A stretch of DNA of 64,000 nt, taken from NCBI GenBank assembly GCA_963843535.1, contig CAWJKU010000002.1, positions 1 to 64,000 on the forward strand, read 5' to 3'. Each line of letters starts with the position of its first letter. The stretch's first letter is position 1. This DNA comes from CAVUNY01 sp963843535 (GTDB taxonomy: Bacteria; Chloroflexota; Anaerolineae; Anaerolineales; Anaerolineaceae). The notes under the pieces are model-generated. The model worked only from the letters and a program-made list of their open reading frames with translations. It was not told the origin of the DNA and did not search any database. Shown piece by piece: positions 8,948 through 17,619 of the stretch. The position numbers were made by a program, and so were the translations under genes.

Positions 8948-9442
8948 ATGTCTCCCGACCGGTTATCTCATCTCGATGAAAGCGGCAGCGCCCATATGGT
9001 GGATGTCGGCGCCAAGCCGGTGAGCGACCGCTGGGCGGTGGCGCAGGGGGAAGTGCATCTAAAACCCGAAACCGTGGCCCTTATCCGCCAGGGTCTGATG
9101 AAGAAAGGGGATGTGCTGACCGTGGCGCAGATCGCCGGGATCATCGCGGCGAAAAAAACTGCCGAGTTGATCCCTTTATGCCATCCGCTGCCAATAAACC
9201 AGGTGGAAGTCCATCTTGACCTGGATGACGGCTTACCAGGAGTGCAGATTCGTGCCCTGGTGCGTACCAGTGGAAAGACCGGGGTCGAGATGGAAGCATT
9301 GACGGCGGTTTCGGTAGCCGCATTGACGGTCTATGATATGGTTAAAGCAGTCGAAAAGACAGGCCGCATCCAAAACATACGCCTGGTGGAAAAACATGGT
9401 GGCGTGAGCGGTGACGTGGTGAATGAATCGATCTCCCGGTGA
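8948..9442 (+). CDS. moaC: Cyclic pyranopterin monophosphate synthase MoaC
   Basis: Second step of molybdenum cofactor synthesis: with MoaA it converts GTP to cyclic pyranopterin monophosphate. Family motifs KGDVLTVAQIAGI, AAKKTAELIPLCHPL and TGVEMEALTAVSVAALTVYDM are all present. 164 residues is usual. ATG 8948 is chosen over an upstream in-frame start because it begins the conserved N-terminus and lies 6 nt after a TATAAT. The downstream MoaD-MoaE fusion starts at the base after its stop codon, so the two are translationally linked. moaA is not in this window. Confidence 0.95.
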   Translation: MSPDRLSHLDESGSAHMVDVGAKPVSDRWAVAQGEVHLKPETVALIRQGLMKKGDVLTVAQIAGIIAAKKTAELIPLCHPLPINQVEVHLDLDDGLPGVQIRALVRTSGKTGVEMEALTAVSVAALTVYDMVKAVEKTGRIQNIRLVEKHGGVSGDVVNESISR

Positions 9443-10156
9443 GTGAATATTGATATGGTAATTACGCTCCTTTTTTTTGCGGGTCTCCGCGACCGCGCGA
9501 AGACACAACGAGCTGAGCTGGATGTGCCTGAAGGCATGACGGTAGCAGCCCTAAAAATGGCCATTATACAAAAATATCCGGCAGTGGCCCCTTTACTGCC
9601 GAATGCCTTGATATCGGTTAACCAGGCGTATGCCTTCGATACGGATGTTATCCCAGCGGGGGCGGAGGTGGCCCTGTTTCCGCCGGTCAGTGGCGGGACC
9701 GGTTTTCCCACGATTCTGAAAGTAACCCACGATCCGCTTGACCTGGATGATCTGGTGGAGCAAATTACACTTGAAACTACCGGGGCTGTATGCGTATTTA
9801 GCGGAATGGTGCGTGGAAAGACTACTCGCGGCGAAGCGCATGAGACGCTTGCCCTGGAATATGAAGCTTATATCCCAATGGCAGAGGCCAAGATGGCCCA
9901 GGTCGCTGATGAAATCCGCCAGCGCTGGACCGCAGTAGAAGGGATCGTGATCGTTCAGCGAATTGGCAGATTGGAGCCAAAGACCCCTACCGTTTTGATC
10001 GCCTGTGGGGCAGCTCACCGTGACACGGGTGTGTTCGAAGCAGCCCGTTACGGCATCGACCGGTTAAAAGAAATCGTCCCAATCTGGAAGAAAGAGATCG
10101 GCGCGCATGGCGAAATATGGGTGGAAGGTGATTACCACCCTCATTCGGGAGATTAA
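9443..10156 (+). CDS. MoaD-MoaE fusion, molybdopterin synthase
   Basis: Both molybdopterin synthase subunits in one chain. Residues about 1-80 are the ubiquitin-like sulfur carrier MoaD, ending PPVSGG. Residues about 90-237 are the catalytic subunit MoaE (VFSGMVRGKTTRG, AAHRDTGVFEA, active-site region PIWKKE). The MoaD glycine tail must be free to carry the thiocarboxylate; in the M. tuberculosis MoaX fusion this is achieved by cleavage after the Gly-Gly, and the same is inferred here. Start GTG 9443 directly abuts the moaC stop; ATG 9455 is an alternative. It serves the MsrP-type enzyme at 25812. Confidence 0.9.
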   Translation: MNIDMVITLLFFAGLRDRAKTQRAELDVPEGMTVAALKMAIIQKYPAVAPLLPNALISVNQAYAFDTDVIPAGAEVALFPPVSGGTGFPTILKVTHDPLDLDDLVEQITLETTGAVCVFSGMVRGKTTRGEAHETLALEYEAYIPMAEAKMAQVADEIRQRWTAVEGIVIVQRIGRLEPKTPTVLIACGAAHRDTGVFEAARYGIDRLKEIVPIWKKEIGAHGEIWVEGDYHPHSGD

Positions 10157-10252
10157 TTTAAGATTTTTTTAAGAACAAAAGGAGCGCCAGCTACCCTGCC
10201 CGGCAGAAATGGGGAGGGTGGCTCGCCCTCCCTTGGTTCGCGGGAGGTTTGG

Positions 10253-10972
10253 ATGGATCAACAAAATTCGCTGCCCGATCTAGAGTCTCCTCGTGATCTG
10301 GCAGAAAGGCTGGGTCTGGCTTTTAAAGATTTGCTGCTGCTCAGCCGGGCATTAACCCACCGATCTTACTTAAATGAGCACCCAGAAGCGCTTGAAGATA
10401 ATGAAAGATTAGAGTTTCTGGGCGATGCAGTCCTCGATTTTGTAGTAGGGGCCTGGCTGTATAACCGGTATCCTGAAATGCCCGAGGGAGATCTAACGCG
10501 CATGCGCTCCGCCCTGGTTTACACTGATCAGCTGGCGAATTTTAGCCGGATGATCAATTTGGGAAATGCCATGCGCCTCGGCAGGGGAGAGAGTCACGGC
10601 GGCGGCCGGGATCGATCGCCTATTTTATGCGATACCTTCGAGGCATTCATTGGGGCCATCTACCTCGATCAGGGATTGGATGTGGTGATCAAATTCATCT
10701 CGCCCTTACTCGGAAAAGCGGCAGATGAAGTTCTGTATACTCACCGCATCGATGACCCCAAGAGCATGTTTCAAGAATGGATCCAGTCACAGGGATTTCC
10801 TGCGCCTCAATACGTCACCCGCAATATCTCTGGACCGGATCATTCCAAAAACTTTGAAGTGGAAGTGATCGTGAACGATGCAATATACGGCACGGGTTCC
10901 GGGCACAGCAAGCAGCAGGCCACAAAGGCGGCAGCCCGAGACGCATTAAACCGGTTGGGATTAATCGAATGA
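10253..10972 (+). CDS. rnc: Ribonuclease III
   Basis: Double-strand-specific endoribonuclease for rRNA and mRNA processing. Signature NERLEFLGDAV at residues 50-60 with the catalytic Glu/Asp set (second site DTFEAFIGAIYLD). A C-terminal dsRNA-binding domain (from about residue 168, FQEWIQSQG ... KQQATKAAARDAL) is complete. 239 residues. ATG 10253 follows GGGAGG. The gene overlaps smc by ATGA, a common rnc-smc pairing. The 96-bp gap before it contains a GC-rich hairpin (GGGAGGG/CCCTCCC near 10211-10231) without a T-run. Confidence 0.95.
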   Translation: MDQQNSLPDLESPRDLAERLGLAFKDLLLLSRALTHRSYLNEHPEALEDNERLEFLGDAVLDFVVGAWLYNRYPEMPEGDLTRMRSALVYTDQLANFSRMINLGNAMRLGRGESHGGGRDRSPILCDTFEAFIGAIYLDQGLDVVIKFISPLLGKAADEVLYTHRIDDPKSMFQEWIQSQGFPAPQYVTRNISGPDHSKNFEVEVIVNDAIYGTGSGHSKQQATKAAARDALNRLGLIE

Positions 10973-13900
10973 GGGAAAATAGCCAGGCATTCATCCCTCG
11001 TTTAAAATCACTGGAACTTCACGGGTATAAGACTTTTGCCAGTAAAACGCCGTTTGAGTTTCCCGGGATCATTACCGCTATTGTTGGTCCAAACGGCTCT
11101 GGCAAATCGAATATTGCCGATTCGCTGCGTTGGGTATTAGGTGAACAATCCTACTCGCTGCTGCGCGGTCGAAAAACAGAGGATATGATCTTTGGCGGTT
11201 CCGAGCAGCGTCCACGCGCGGGGATGGCCTCAGCCACCATCATGTTTGATAACACGGACGGCTGGCTGCCGATCGATTTCAGTGAAGTGGCTCTTACCCG
11301 CCGCGCTTACCGGGATGGCCAGAATGAGTATTTGCTCAACGGTCAGAGGGTGCGTCTGAAGGAAATTTCAGAGCTGTTGGCCCAATCCGGCCTGGCCGAG
11401 CGGACCTATACCATAATCGGCCAGGGCCTGGTCGATGCTGCCCTGTCGCTGAAGCCTGAAGAAAGGCGGCGGTTTTTCGAAGAAGCCGCCGGGATCGGCC
11501 TGTACCGCAATCGGCGTGAGGAGAGTTTGAACCGGTTGGAAAACACCCGGCGCAATCTCGAGCGGGTGCACGATATTCTGGCTGAGCTCGAACCCCGCCT
11601 GCATAGCCTCGAAAAGCAGGCCCGGCGGGTAATTGAGTATGATCGGATTAAAGCCGATTTGCGCGTGCTTTTACGAGATTGGTATGGTTATCACTGGCAT
11701 AAAGTGCAGGTAGACCTGGCGCATTCGCGTGAAATAAATCATGTCCAGGAAGAGCGCCAGGCGCAGACACGCCGCCGCCTGGATGAAGTGGAACACAAGC
11801 TGGGAATTCAGCGCCAGGCAGTCTCGATGAACCGCGGCAGTTTGAACGTGCTTCATGCCAAATCAGCCGATCTTCATATTCAATGGGAAAAGGTGAATCG
11901 AGAATTGGCGGTGATGGAAGAACGCCAGCACTCAAACCAGGACCAAATTTTAAGTCTGCGCGGCGACCTGGGACGGTTGGAAGAGGAACGTAAGGGTCTG
12001 GATGAAAAAACTGTTGCGCTGCAAGCTGAACTGGCACGTCTTACCCAGGAATTGTCTGATGCCCAGGAGCAATCTACAGCAGCTCAGGCCAACTTCCAGA
12101 CCAGAATGAAAGAACGTGAAAAAATCGATCAGGCATTGCGTGAAAATCGGCGCAGCCTGCTTCACAATGAAACGCGCCAGGTGCAGTTGAGAGCCCACCA
12201 GACTGAGCTGACCAGCCGTTCAGAAATGTTGGAGACCACCATTCAGAACCTGCGCGCCGGGTTGGAGCGTGAGACGCAAGCCTTGAGCGATGCCCGGACC
12301 CGCCTAGAGCAATCCGGCGCGCGCCGCACCCAACTTGAAAACGCTCAGCGAGAAGGCGAAGAAAAAATAACGGAGCATCGCAAAACAATTCAGGCAGGAG
12401 AGTCAAACCGCCGGCAAACGCAAGACACTCTCTCCGGGCTGGAAGCAGAGCGCACACGCCTCAAGGCCCAGCTCGACGTATTGGAACAGGCAGATAGGTC
12501 CTTCAGCGGGTTAAACCAGGGCGCTCGCTACCTGCTGCAGGCCGCAAACCAGGGAAAACTGGGTGGAAAAATTAAAGCGTTCAGTGGATTATTGCAGGTG
12601 CCGGCTCAGTTTGAGACGGCCATCGCAGCAGTGCTTGGCGAATACCTCGACGGCATAATTTTGGAAAATCCGCTGCAGATAGACGAAGTGCTTGAATTGT
12701 TGGAAGGTAGTGAAAAAGGCCGCGCGGTGATCTTCTCCAATCTTCATCCAGATTCCGAAATCGGCGCCAGTATATTGGAAGATGCTGAATTCGTGGGTGT
12801 GGCTGTCGGCTTGCTGGAAGTGCCAGCCGAGCTGCAACCCTTAGCGCAAAAATTATTGGGAAGGACGTTGGTGGTGCGCACGCGCGCTGCAGCACAGCGT
12901 CTGGTAAGTGAATTGCCAGAAAACACGCGCCTGGTCACATTAAAAGGTGAAGTTTTTTATCCGGGCGGCGTGGTGTTGGCTGGCCAGGACGGCCGAGCCG
13001 GCATCATCGGGCGTCCCCGTCAGAAAATGGAATTAAAAGATCGCCTGGCTGGATTGGCGCAGAAGATCAGCGAAACCGAAAAATCCATCGGTGAGATTGA
13101 GAGGGTACTGGAAAAGAACCGTGAAACCGGTCAGCTTCTGGAAAAACAGCTTCGTCAGACGACTCTGGAATTGAACGCAGCGGTCCAGCAGGTCCAGCAA
13201 GCGAATCTGGCGGTCGACCAGAGCCGGCAGAGACATGAATGGCAGATTAACCAGATTGACAATAACGAGAAGCAGCTGAAGAAAACGAAAGACGAAACCG
13301 CATCACTCCAGGTCGAAATAACCAATCTGGATGCACAGGTGAAGGCCCTAAACGAGGGTATCCGAAACCAAAACAGAATCCTTTCTGGTCTGCCGGTGGA
13401 TGAATTGCAAAATCAGATGTCGTACTGGTCTACAACTGCTGCCGTGGCGGATCGGGCCGTTAAAGAAGCCCAGCGCCGTTTTGACGAACACCACCGGGTA
13501 ATACTTTCCAACCAGCAGCGGCTTAGCTCGTTTAAAGAACGTCTTGAGGGGCTCCAAACCACATTTGTGGAATTGGATGCTCTCAAAGCCTCTCTGCAGG
13601 CCAGTGAAACCGAGATCCAACAAAAGATTGAGCTGCTGCAGCTAGAGATCAATCCCGTGGAGCATGAACTTCTCAGGTTAGAGGAGCAGTATACGTCATT
13701 ACAGGCCGAACAGGCATCCGCTCAGCAAGCGGCGTTAACTGCTGACCGCTATGCCACGCAGTCTCAACTCGATTTTGGCCGGGTGCAAGATACCATGAAT
13801 TCACTGCGCCGGCGGATCGAGGATGATTTTGGACTGGTGGCGTTCGAATACAACACAGACGTCATGGGACAGACCCCGCTGCCATTGGACGGGATGGTGG

Positions 13901-14595
13901 AGCAACTCCCGACGCTGACGGAAATTTCTGCGGATATTGATGAACAGATTAACCGTCAGCGAGCACAAATGCGTCGAATGGGAGCTATCAACCCCGAAGC
14001 TCATAAAGAATTTTTGGAAATCAAACAGCGTTTCGAGTTTATGACCCAACAGGTTGAGGATTTACACAAAGCCGACGCAGATCTACGCCAGGTGATCGCT
14101 GAATTGGACGAGCTGATGCGCAGAGAGTTCCGTAAAACATTTGAAGCGGTCGCCGCTGAATTCAAGATCATGTTTACCCGCCTGTTTGGCGGTGGCTCCG
14201 CCAAATTGGTGCTGGTCGATGAAGACCAGCCCAATGAAACAGGCATCGATATCGAAGCCCGTCTGCCTGGCAGGCGCGAGCAAGGTCTATCCTTGCTTTC
14301 AGGAGGTGAACGCAGCCTGACCGCAGTTGCATTAATTTTCTCTCTGCTAAAAATTTCACCGACTCCATTCTGTGTGATGGACGAAGTTGACGCGATGTTG
14401 GATGAATCTAATGTGGGCCGGTTCTGTGAATTATTAAAAGAATTAAGCATGAAGACCCAGTTTATCGTGATCACGCACAACCGCAACACCGTTCAGGCAG
14501 CGGATGTCATTTACGGGGTCACCATGGGGCGAGATTCTGCCAGCCAGGTGATCAGCTTGCGGCTAGACGAAGTCAGCGAAGAAATGGTCCGGTAA
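10969..14595 (+). CDS. smc: Chromosome segregation protein SMC
   Basis: Condensin ATPase that extrudes and organises DNA. Full architecture over 1208 residues: N-terminal head with Walker A GPNGSGKSN (about 40-48), coiled coil, hinge (about 505-660), returning coiled coil rich in Gln/Glu, and C-terminal head with signature LLSGGERSL and Walker B CVMDEVDAML. The start ATG overlaps the rnc stop (ATGA). It works with ScpA encoded 2 kb upstream on the other strand. A strong terminator follows. Confidence 0.97.
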   Translation: MRENSQAFIPRLKSLELHGYKTFASKTPFEFPGIITAIVGPNGSGKSNIADSLRWVLGEQSYSLLRGRKTEDMIFGGSEQRPRAGMASATIMFDNTDGWLPIDFSEVALTRRAYRDGQNEYLLNGQRVRLKEISELLAQSGLAERTYTIIGQGLVDAALSLKPEERRRFFEEAAGIGLYRNRREESLNRLENTRRNLERVHDILAELEPRLHSLEKQARRVIEYDRIKADLRVLLRDWYGYHWHKVQVDLAHSREINHVQEERQAQTRRRLDEVEHKLGIQRQAVSMNRGSLNVLHAKSADLHIQWEKVNRELAVMEERQHSNQDQILSLRGDLGRLEEERKGLDEKTVALQAELARLTQELSDAQEQSTAAQANFQTRMKEREKIDQALRENRRSLLHNETRQVQLRAHQTELTSRSEMLETTIQNLRAGLERETQALSDARTRLEQSGARRTQLENAQREGEEKITEHRKTIQAGESNRRQTQDTLSGLEAERTRLKAQLDVLEQADRSFSGLNQGARYLLQAANQGKLGGKIKAFSGLLQVPAQFETAIAAVLGEYLDGIILENPLQIDEVLELLEGSEKGRAVIFSNLHPDSEIGASILEDAEFVGVAVGLLEVPAELQPLAQKLLGRTLVVRTRAAAQRLVSELPENTRLVTLKGEVFYPGGVVLAGQDGRAGIIGRPRQKMELKDRLAGLAQKISETEKSIGEIERVLEKNRETGQLLEKQLRQTTLELNAAVQQVQQANLAVDQSRQRHEWQINQIDNNEKQLKKTKDETASLQVEITNLDAQVKALNEGIRNQNRILSGLPVDELQNQMSYWSTTAAVADRAVKEAQRRFDEHHRVILSNQQRLSSFKERLEGLQTTFVELDALKASLQASETEIQQKIELLQLEINPVEHELLRLEEQYTSLQAEQASAQQAALTADRYATQSQLDFGRVQDTMNSLRRRIEDDFGLVAFEYNTDVMGQTPLPLDGMVEQLPTLTEISADIDEQINRQRAQMRRMGAINPEAHKEFLEIKQRFEFMTQQVEDLHKADADLRQVIAELDELMRREFRKTFEAVAAEFKIMFTRLFGGGSAKLVLVDEDQPNETGIDIEARLPGRREQGLSLLSGGERSLTAVALIFSLLKISPTPFCVMDEVDAMLDESNVGRFCELLKELSMKTQFIVITHNRNTVQAADVIYGVTMGRDSASQVISLRLDEVSEEMVR

Positions 14596-14602
14596 ACCAT
14601 AG

Positions 14603-14646
14603 TAAAAAAAACAGACACCCGCGATTTTTTGCGGGTGTCTGTTTTA
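14603..14646. terminator. Bidirectional terminator between smc and the parvulin gene
   Basis: Stem ACAGACACCCGC (14611-14622) / GCGGGTGTCTGT (14631-14642), with T-rich tracts on both readouts (GTTTTAAT rightward, TTTTTTTTAC leftward). It serves the two convergent genes. Confidence 0.85.
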
Positions 14647-14657
14647 ATCTGATCTTT

Positions 14658-16067
14658 TTATGGCGCTGTGGTCGGCAACGTTGTATTTGCGGAAGGCAGT
14701 GCCAGCGGGGTGAAAGTCGGCTCCGTTACCAGATGGTTGGTCCATGCATCATAGATTTTCACATCACTGGCGGACGTGGTTGTGGTAAGCCAGGTCTGGA
14801 AGTCGGATTGGCCCTTCGATTGAATTTCTGACTCAAGCAAGGGTTTGTTTTCTTTTCCGAGAACCTGGATGATGTGATAACCGTTATCAGATTTGACGGG
14901 TTGGCTGATCTCGCCAATATTCAATCCGAAAGCAGCATCTTCAAAAGCTGCCACCATAACACCCTTTGCGAACCAGCCCAGATCTCCACCATTATCTTTT
15001 GACCCAGGGTCGGTAGAATATTCTTTCGCCAGACTACCGAAATCTGCACCTTGCTTTAAGAGATCTTCTACCTTGTTGGCTGTGTCTTGATCAGCAACCA
15101 GGATATGGCGAGCCCACACCTTTTCTTCGGATGTTGGGGCGGCTTTGACGAATTCTTCCAATAGTTTTTCGCGGTAAATCTGGTATTTGATCAGCTTGCG
15201 GAAATCGGCCTCGGTAAACCCGATTTTGGCCCAATTATCCACGCTGGTTTGTTTTTGCCCAACAAAGAGATCCTCAGTATAGGGGGTTGGCGTTGTGGTT
15301 ATGGTCGGCGTCTCCGTGATGGTCGGCGTCACAGAGGGTTCACTGGGGGTTACCGTCGCAGTCGGCGTATCTGTTGGAACCAGGGTAGCGGTTGGCGGAA
15401 TCGCGGTGGGCGTTCCAGCAGCCGGGGTTTGAGTTGCTGTGGCGGTCGGGGTATCAGTGGGGGTCGGGCTGGGTCCGGGGGTCGGCGTTGGGGTCAATGT
15501 GACCAGCGCAAGCTGAGTGGCCGAAAAGGTCGAAGTGACGATCTCCGTAGGGGTGAGGGTGGGGGTAGGCGTGCCATTGGGGAAATATCCAAATAATTTC
15601 TGGACATAGGCATCCAATTCGGCATCGGTCACGGTGATGCCGCGTTTCAACGCCTCTCTCTCAATCACCAAATCGGCGACCATCTGGTCAACGACATCCT
15701 TACCCAAAACGGTGGGTTGAGTGAGTTTGGTTTCAATATCCTGTAGGGTCGAGGTCAAATTGAACGGGTCGCCCTGGAACTGTGACATGAATTGATAATA
15801 CTGGTTGTACTGCTGTATCAATTGGAAGCGTTGAAATTTTGCCTCAGTTTGATACTGTTTTACGGTGACGATTTCATTTCCCACTTGCGCCACGGGCTGG
15901 TTATAGACCAGCACCAGATTATCCAGCAAACCATACCCGATCAGACCCAAGACAAGCGCCAGGACGATTCCCACGCCAATCAACAGGTTGCGGCGCTGGA
16001 TACGTTCGCGTTCCATGCGGGCGAGGTGTTTCTTGGTGGGGATGGATGTTTTCTGTTTTTGAGGCAT
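14658..16067 (-). CDS. Membrane-anchored peptidyl-prolyl isomerase (SurA/PpiC parvulin type)
   Basis: Extracytoplasmic foldase. A basic N-terminus is followed by one membrane helix (about residues 28-48), so the protein is anchored with its bulk outside. Then a SurA N-terminal-like helical part (about 55-170), a Thr/Pro-rich repeat linker (about 175-265, TPTPTLTPTE style), and a parvulin rotamase domain (about 320-410: ARHILV, FGSLAKEYSTDP, GGDLGWF, GYHIIQVL). 469 residues. The C-terminal tail is again Thr/Pro-rich. Similar to PrsA-like foldases; client unknown. A terminator separates it from rpsR, so it should have its own promoter in 16068-16090, which I could not identify. Confidence 0.88.
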   Translation of the reverse strand: MPQKQKTSIPTKKHLARMERERIQRRNLLIGVGIVLALVLGLIGYGLLDNLVLVYNQPVAQVGNEIVTVKQYQTEAKFQRFQLIQQYNQYYQFMSQFQGDPFNLTSTLQDIETKLTQPTVLGKDVVDQMVADLVIEREALKRGITVTDAELDAYVQKLFGYFPNGTPTPTLTPTEIVTSTFSATQLALVTLTPTPTPGPSPTPTDTPTATATQTPAAGTPTAIPPTATLVPTDTPTATVTPSEPSVTPTITETPTITTTPTPYTEDLFVGQKQTSVDNWAKIGFTEADFRKLIKYQIYREKLLEEFVKAAPTSEEKVWARHILVADQDTANKVEDLLKQGADFGSLAKEYSTDPGSKDNGGDLGWFAKGVMVAAFEDAAFGLNIGEISQPVKSDNGYHIIQVLGKENKPLLESEIQSKGQSDFQTWLTTTTSASDVKIYDAWTNHLVTEPTFTPLALPSANTTLPTTAP

Positions 16068-16082
16068 ACTTGCGCCTTTATT

Positions 16083-16117
16083 TTAAAAAAGGGCATAGTG
16101 GTTTTCACCCTATGCCC
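16083..16117 (-). terminator. Terminator of the rpsF-ssb-rpsR operon
   Basis: Stem GGGCATAG (16091-16098) / CTATGCCC (16110-16117); the minus-strand readout continues TTTTTTAAAAT. It begins 19 bp past the rpsR stop. Confidence 0.8.
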
Positions 16118-16135
16118 ATGAATGGCTGAATCGCG

Positions 16136-16417
16136 TTAGCGGTACGATTCTTCTCTGGGCTCTGCCACGTAGGGCAATAAAGCCAGATGACGGGCGCGTT
16201 TAATCGCGTGGGCCAGCTCGCGTTGGTGGCGAGCGCAAGTGCCCGTTTGTCGGCGCGGGCGGATCTTGCCTTCTTCAGTTACATAGCGGCGCAGCAGGTC
16301 GATGGCCTTGTAATCGATCTGGATGTTCTTGTCTACACAGAACTGGCAGATCTTGGGCCGGGAAACATACCGGCGGCCAACGGGTACATCAGATTCCATA
16401 CTCATATCATCGGTCAT
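16136..16417 (-). CDS. rpsR: 30S ribosomal protein S18
   Basis: Small-subunit protein that binds with S6 on the 30S platform. 93 residues. Family features include VSRPKICQFC, IDYKAIDLLRRYV, and RPRRQTGTCARHQRELAHAIKRARHLALLPY. It is a cysteine-containing S18 with CQFC and TGTC positioned for zinc binding, with an extended acidic N-terminus. ATG 16417 has GGAGAG upstream. Last gene of the operon rpsF-ssb-rpsR; rplI, often next, is absent. Confidence 0.97.
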   Translation of the reverse strand: MTDDMSMESDVPVGRRYVSRPKICQFCVDKNIQIDYKAIDLLRRYVTEEGKIRPRRQTGTCARHQRELAHAIKRARHLALLPYVAEPREESYR

Positions 16418-16431
16418 GCGTTACTCTCCGA

Positions 16432-16836
16432 TTAAAAGGGAAATTCATCTTCTATTTGATCTGCATCCACGGTTTCACCCGTTTGTGCATGGTTATTGTC
16501 ACGCCGGTCGCCGAGCATCATCATCTCATTGGCCACAATTTCTACTGAAGAGTGTTTGACGCCTTCGGTATCTTCCCAGCGACGGGTTTGCAGTCGGCCT
16601 TCAATATAAACTTGCTGGCCTTTGGACAGATACTGCTTGCAAATCTCGGCGAGGTTTCCCCAGGCAACAATGTTGAACCATTCAGTCTCAGTATGGCGTT
16701 CACCGTCAGCCGTATTCCAGGTTCGGCTTGTGGCAACCGTAAAAGTCGTCACAGGACGTCCAGATGGGGTGTACCGCATCTCTGGGTCGCGCCCCAAATG
16801 ACCGATGATCATCACTTTATTCAATCCCCGGCTCAT
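16432..16836 (-). CDS. ssb: Single-stranded DNA-binding protein
   Basis: OB-fold protein coating single-stranded DNA and recruiting repair enzymes. Residues 1-105 form the OB fold (NKVMIIGHLGRDPEMRYTPSG, EWFNIVAWG). A short polar linker is followed by the acidic tail DEFPF, the docking site for partners such as RecJ. ATG 16836 is chosen because AAGGAG precedes it; the longer frame from 16875 adds 13 unconserved residues. 134 residues. Middle gene between rpsF and rpsR. Confidence 0.96.
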   Translation of the reverse strand: MSRGLNKVMIIGHLGRDPEMRYTPSGRPVTTFTVATSRTWNTADGERHTETEWFNIVAWGNLAEICKQYLSKGQQVYIEGRLQTRRWEDTEGVKHSSVEIVANEMMMLGDRRDNNHAQTGETVDADQIEDEFPF

Positions 16837-16887
16837 ATTAATCTCCTTGCCTGACAATAACAAACCACTTCTCAAAAAAAATGCGGC

Positions 16888-17172
16888 TTACTCGTTTACA
16901 GTGAGCATATAGCGCATCACTGGTTCGAGGAAGCGCAGATTTCGTTCGAGTTCAGCGGTAGACGATGGGTTTAGTTCGGCGACGATCAGCACATAATTTG
17001 CTTCGCGCTGCTTGCGGATGATATAAGCCATCCGCCGTTTGCCCCACATGTCAACTTTGGTAACAGTTCCACCGGATTCTGTCATCCAGTTTTTGACTCG
17101 ATCAACAACACCATTCAATGCGTCTTCATCGAGATCAGGATTTACGATTAAAACAACTTCATACGTGCGCAT
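16888..17172 (-). CDS. rpsF: 30S ribosomal protein S6
   Basis: Ribosomal protein partnering with S18. 94 residues with the family pattern MRTYEVVLIVNPDLDEDAL, KVDMWGKRRMAYIIRKQREANYVL. ATG 17172 has an ideal GGAGG ribosome site. First gene of the rpsF-ssb-rpsR operon. The preceding leader folds so that part of the ribosome site is paired, suggesting S6:S18 autoregulation. Confidence 0.97.
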   Translation of the reverse strand: MRTYEVVLIVNPDLDEDALNGVVDRVKNWMTESGGTVTKVDMWGKRRMAYIIRKQREANYVLIVAELNPSSTAELERNLRFLEPVMRYMLTVNE

Positions 17173-17183
17173 ACAGGTAACCT

Positions 17184-17236
17184 CCTTTCCATGGGATTGC
17201 CCCCAGTCAGCGCGTACGCAGCCGGGAGCGGAAAGG
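17184..17236 (-). promoter_or_regulatory. Candidate S6:S18 autoregulatory leader of rpsF
   Basis: On the minus strand CCTTTCC (17236-17230) can pair with GGAAAGG (17190-17184), which overlaps the start of the AAAGGAGG ribosome site of rpsF. The enclosed loop is GC-rich with CCG runs (GCTCCCGGC). S6:S18 leader motifs with conserved CCG are known upstream of rpsF in many bacteria (established). Whether this fold matches that motif needs a covariance search. A -10-like TATAGT (17246-17241) would start the transcript just before the hairpin. Confidence 0.4.
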
Positions 17237-17305
17237 CATCACTATAATTTGATGCCCACCACACAAGCGATTAGTTTATCACAATTCCCGCGAAATTCCT
17301 AGGTG

Positions 17306-17617
17306 TTAAAGCGTATACCCGGCAGGATCAAACGGCAAAGGACGGTTTTCACGAGCCGATCGGTAAAGCCCGGTTAGCGTGGCGATGAGCTCTCTACTTT
17401 CCGATAAAGGCAAGCGCGGTTGTTTTTGTGTTAGGATGGCATCCGCCAGGTCTTCGATTTCTCCCAGGTAGAGGTGGGGATAATTAAATTTAATTTCTTG
17501 CCGGTTGTCGCCGCGAATCACGTAAATGTGGGTTTCAGCTTGCTTGGGGTTGTACGGGTTTGGCACTTGCACCGCACCTTCGGTTCCGCGAATTTCGATG
17601 TACGTATAATACGGCAA
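17306..17617 (-). pseudogene. C-terminal fragment of a Gfo/Idh/MocA-family oxidoreductase
   Basis: 103 codons resembling only the last third of Gfo/Idh/MocA sugar or inositol dehydrogenases: IEIRGTEGAVQVPNPYNP is the usual substrate-domain strand and LYRSARENRPLPF the usual C-terminus. The NAD-binding Rossmann half is missing. The frame has no ATG; the first possible start is TTG 17617, 2 nt after the recJ stop, without a convincing ribosome site. Most likely the stump of a gene whose 5' part was removed when recJ came to lie next to it. A small expressed protein is possible but less likely. Confidence 0.6.
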
Positions 17618-17619
17618 GA

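Noticed and set aside
15290..15600. Short GT-rich tandem repeats that might be a microsatellite or array
   Set aside because: They encode the Thr/Pro linker of the parvulin; repetition follows from the protein sequence.
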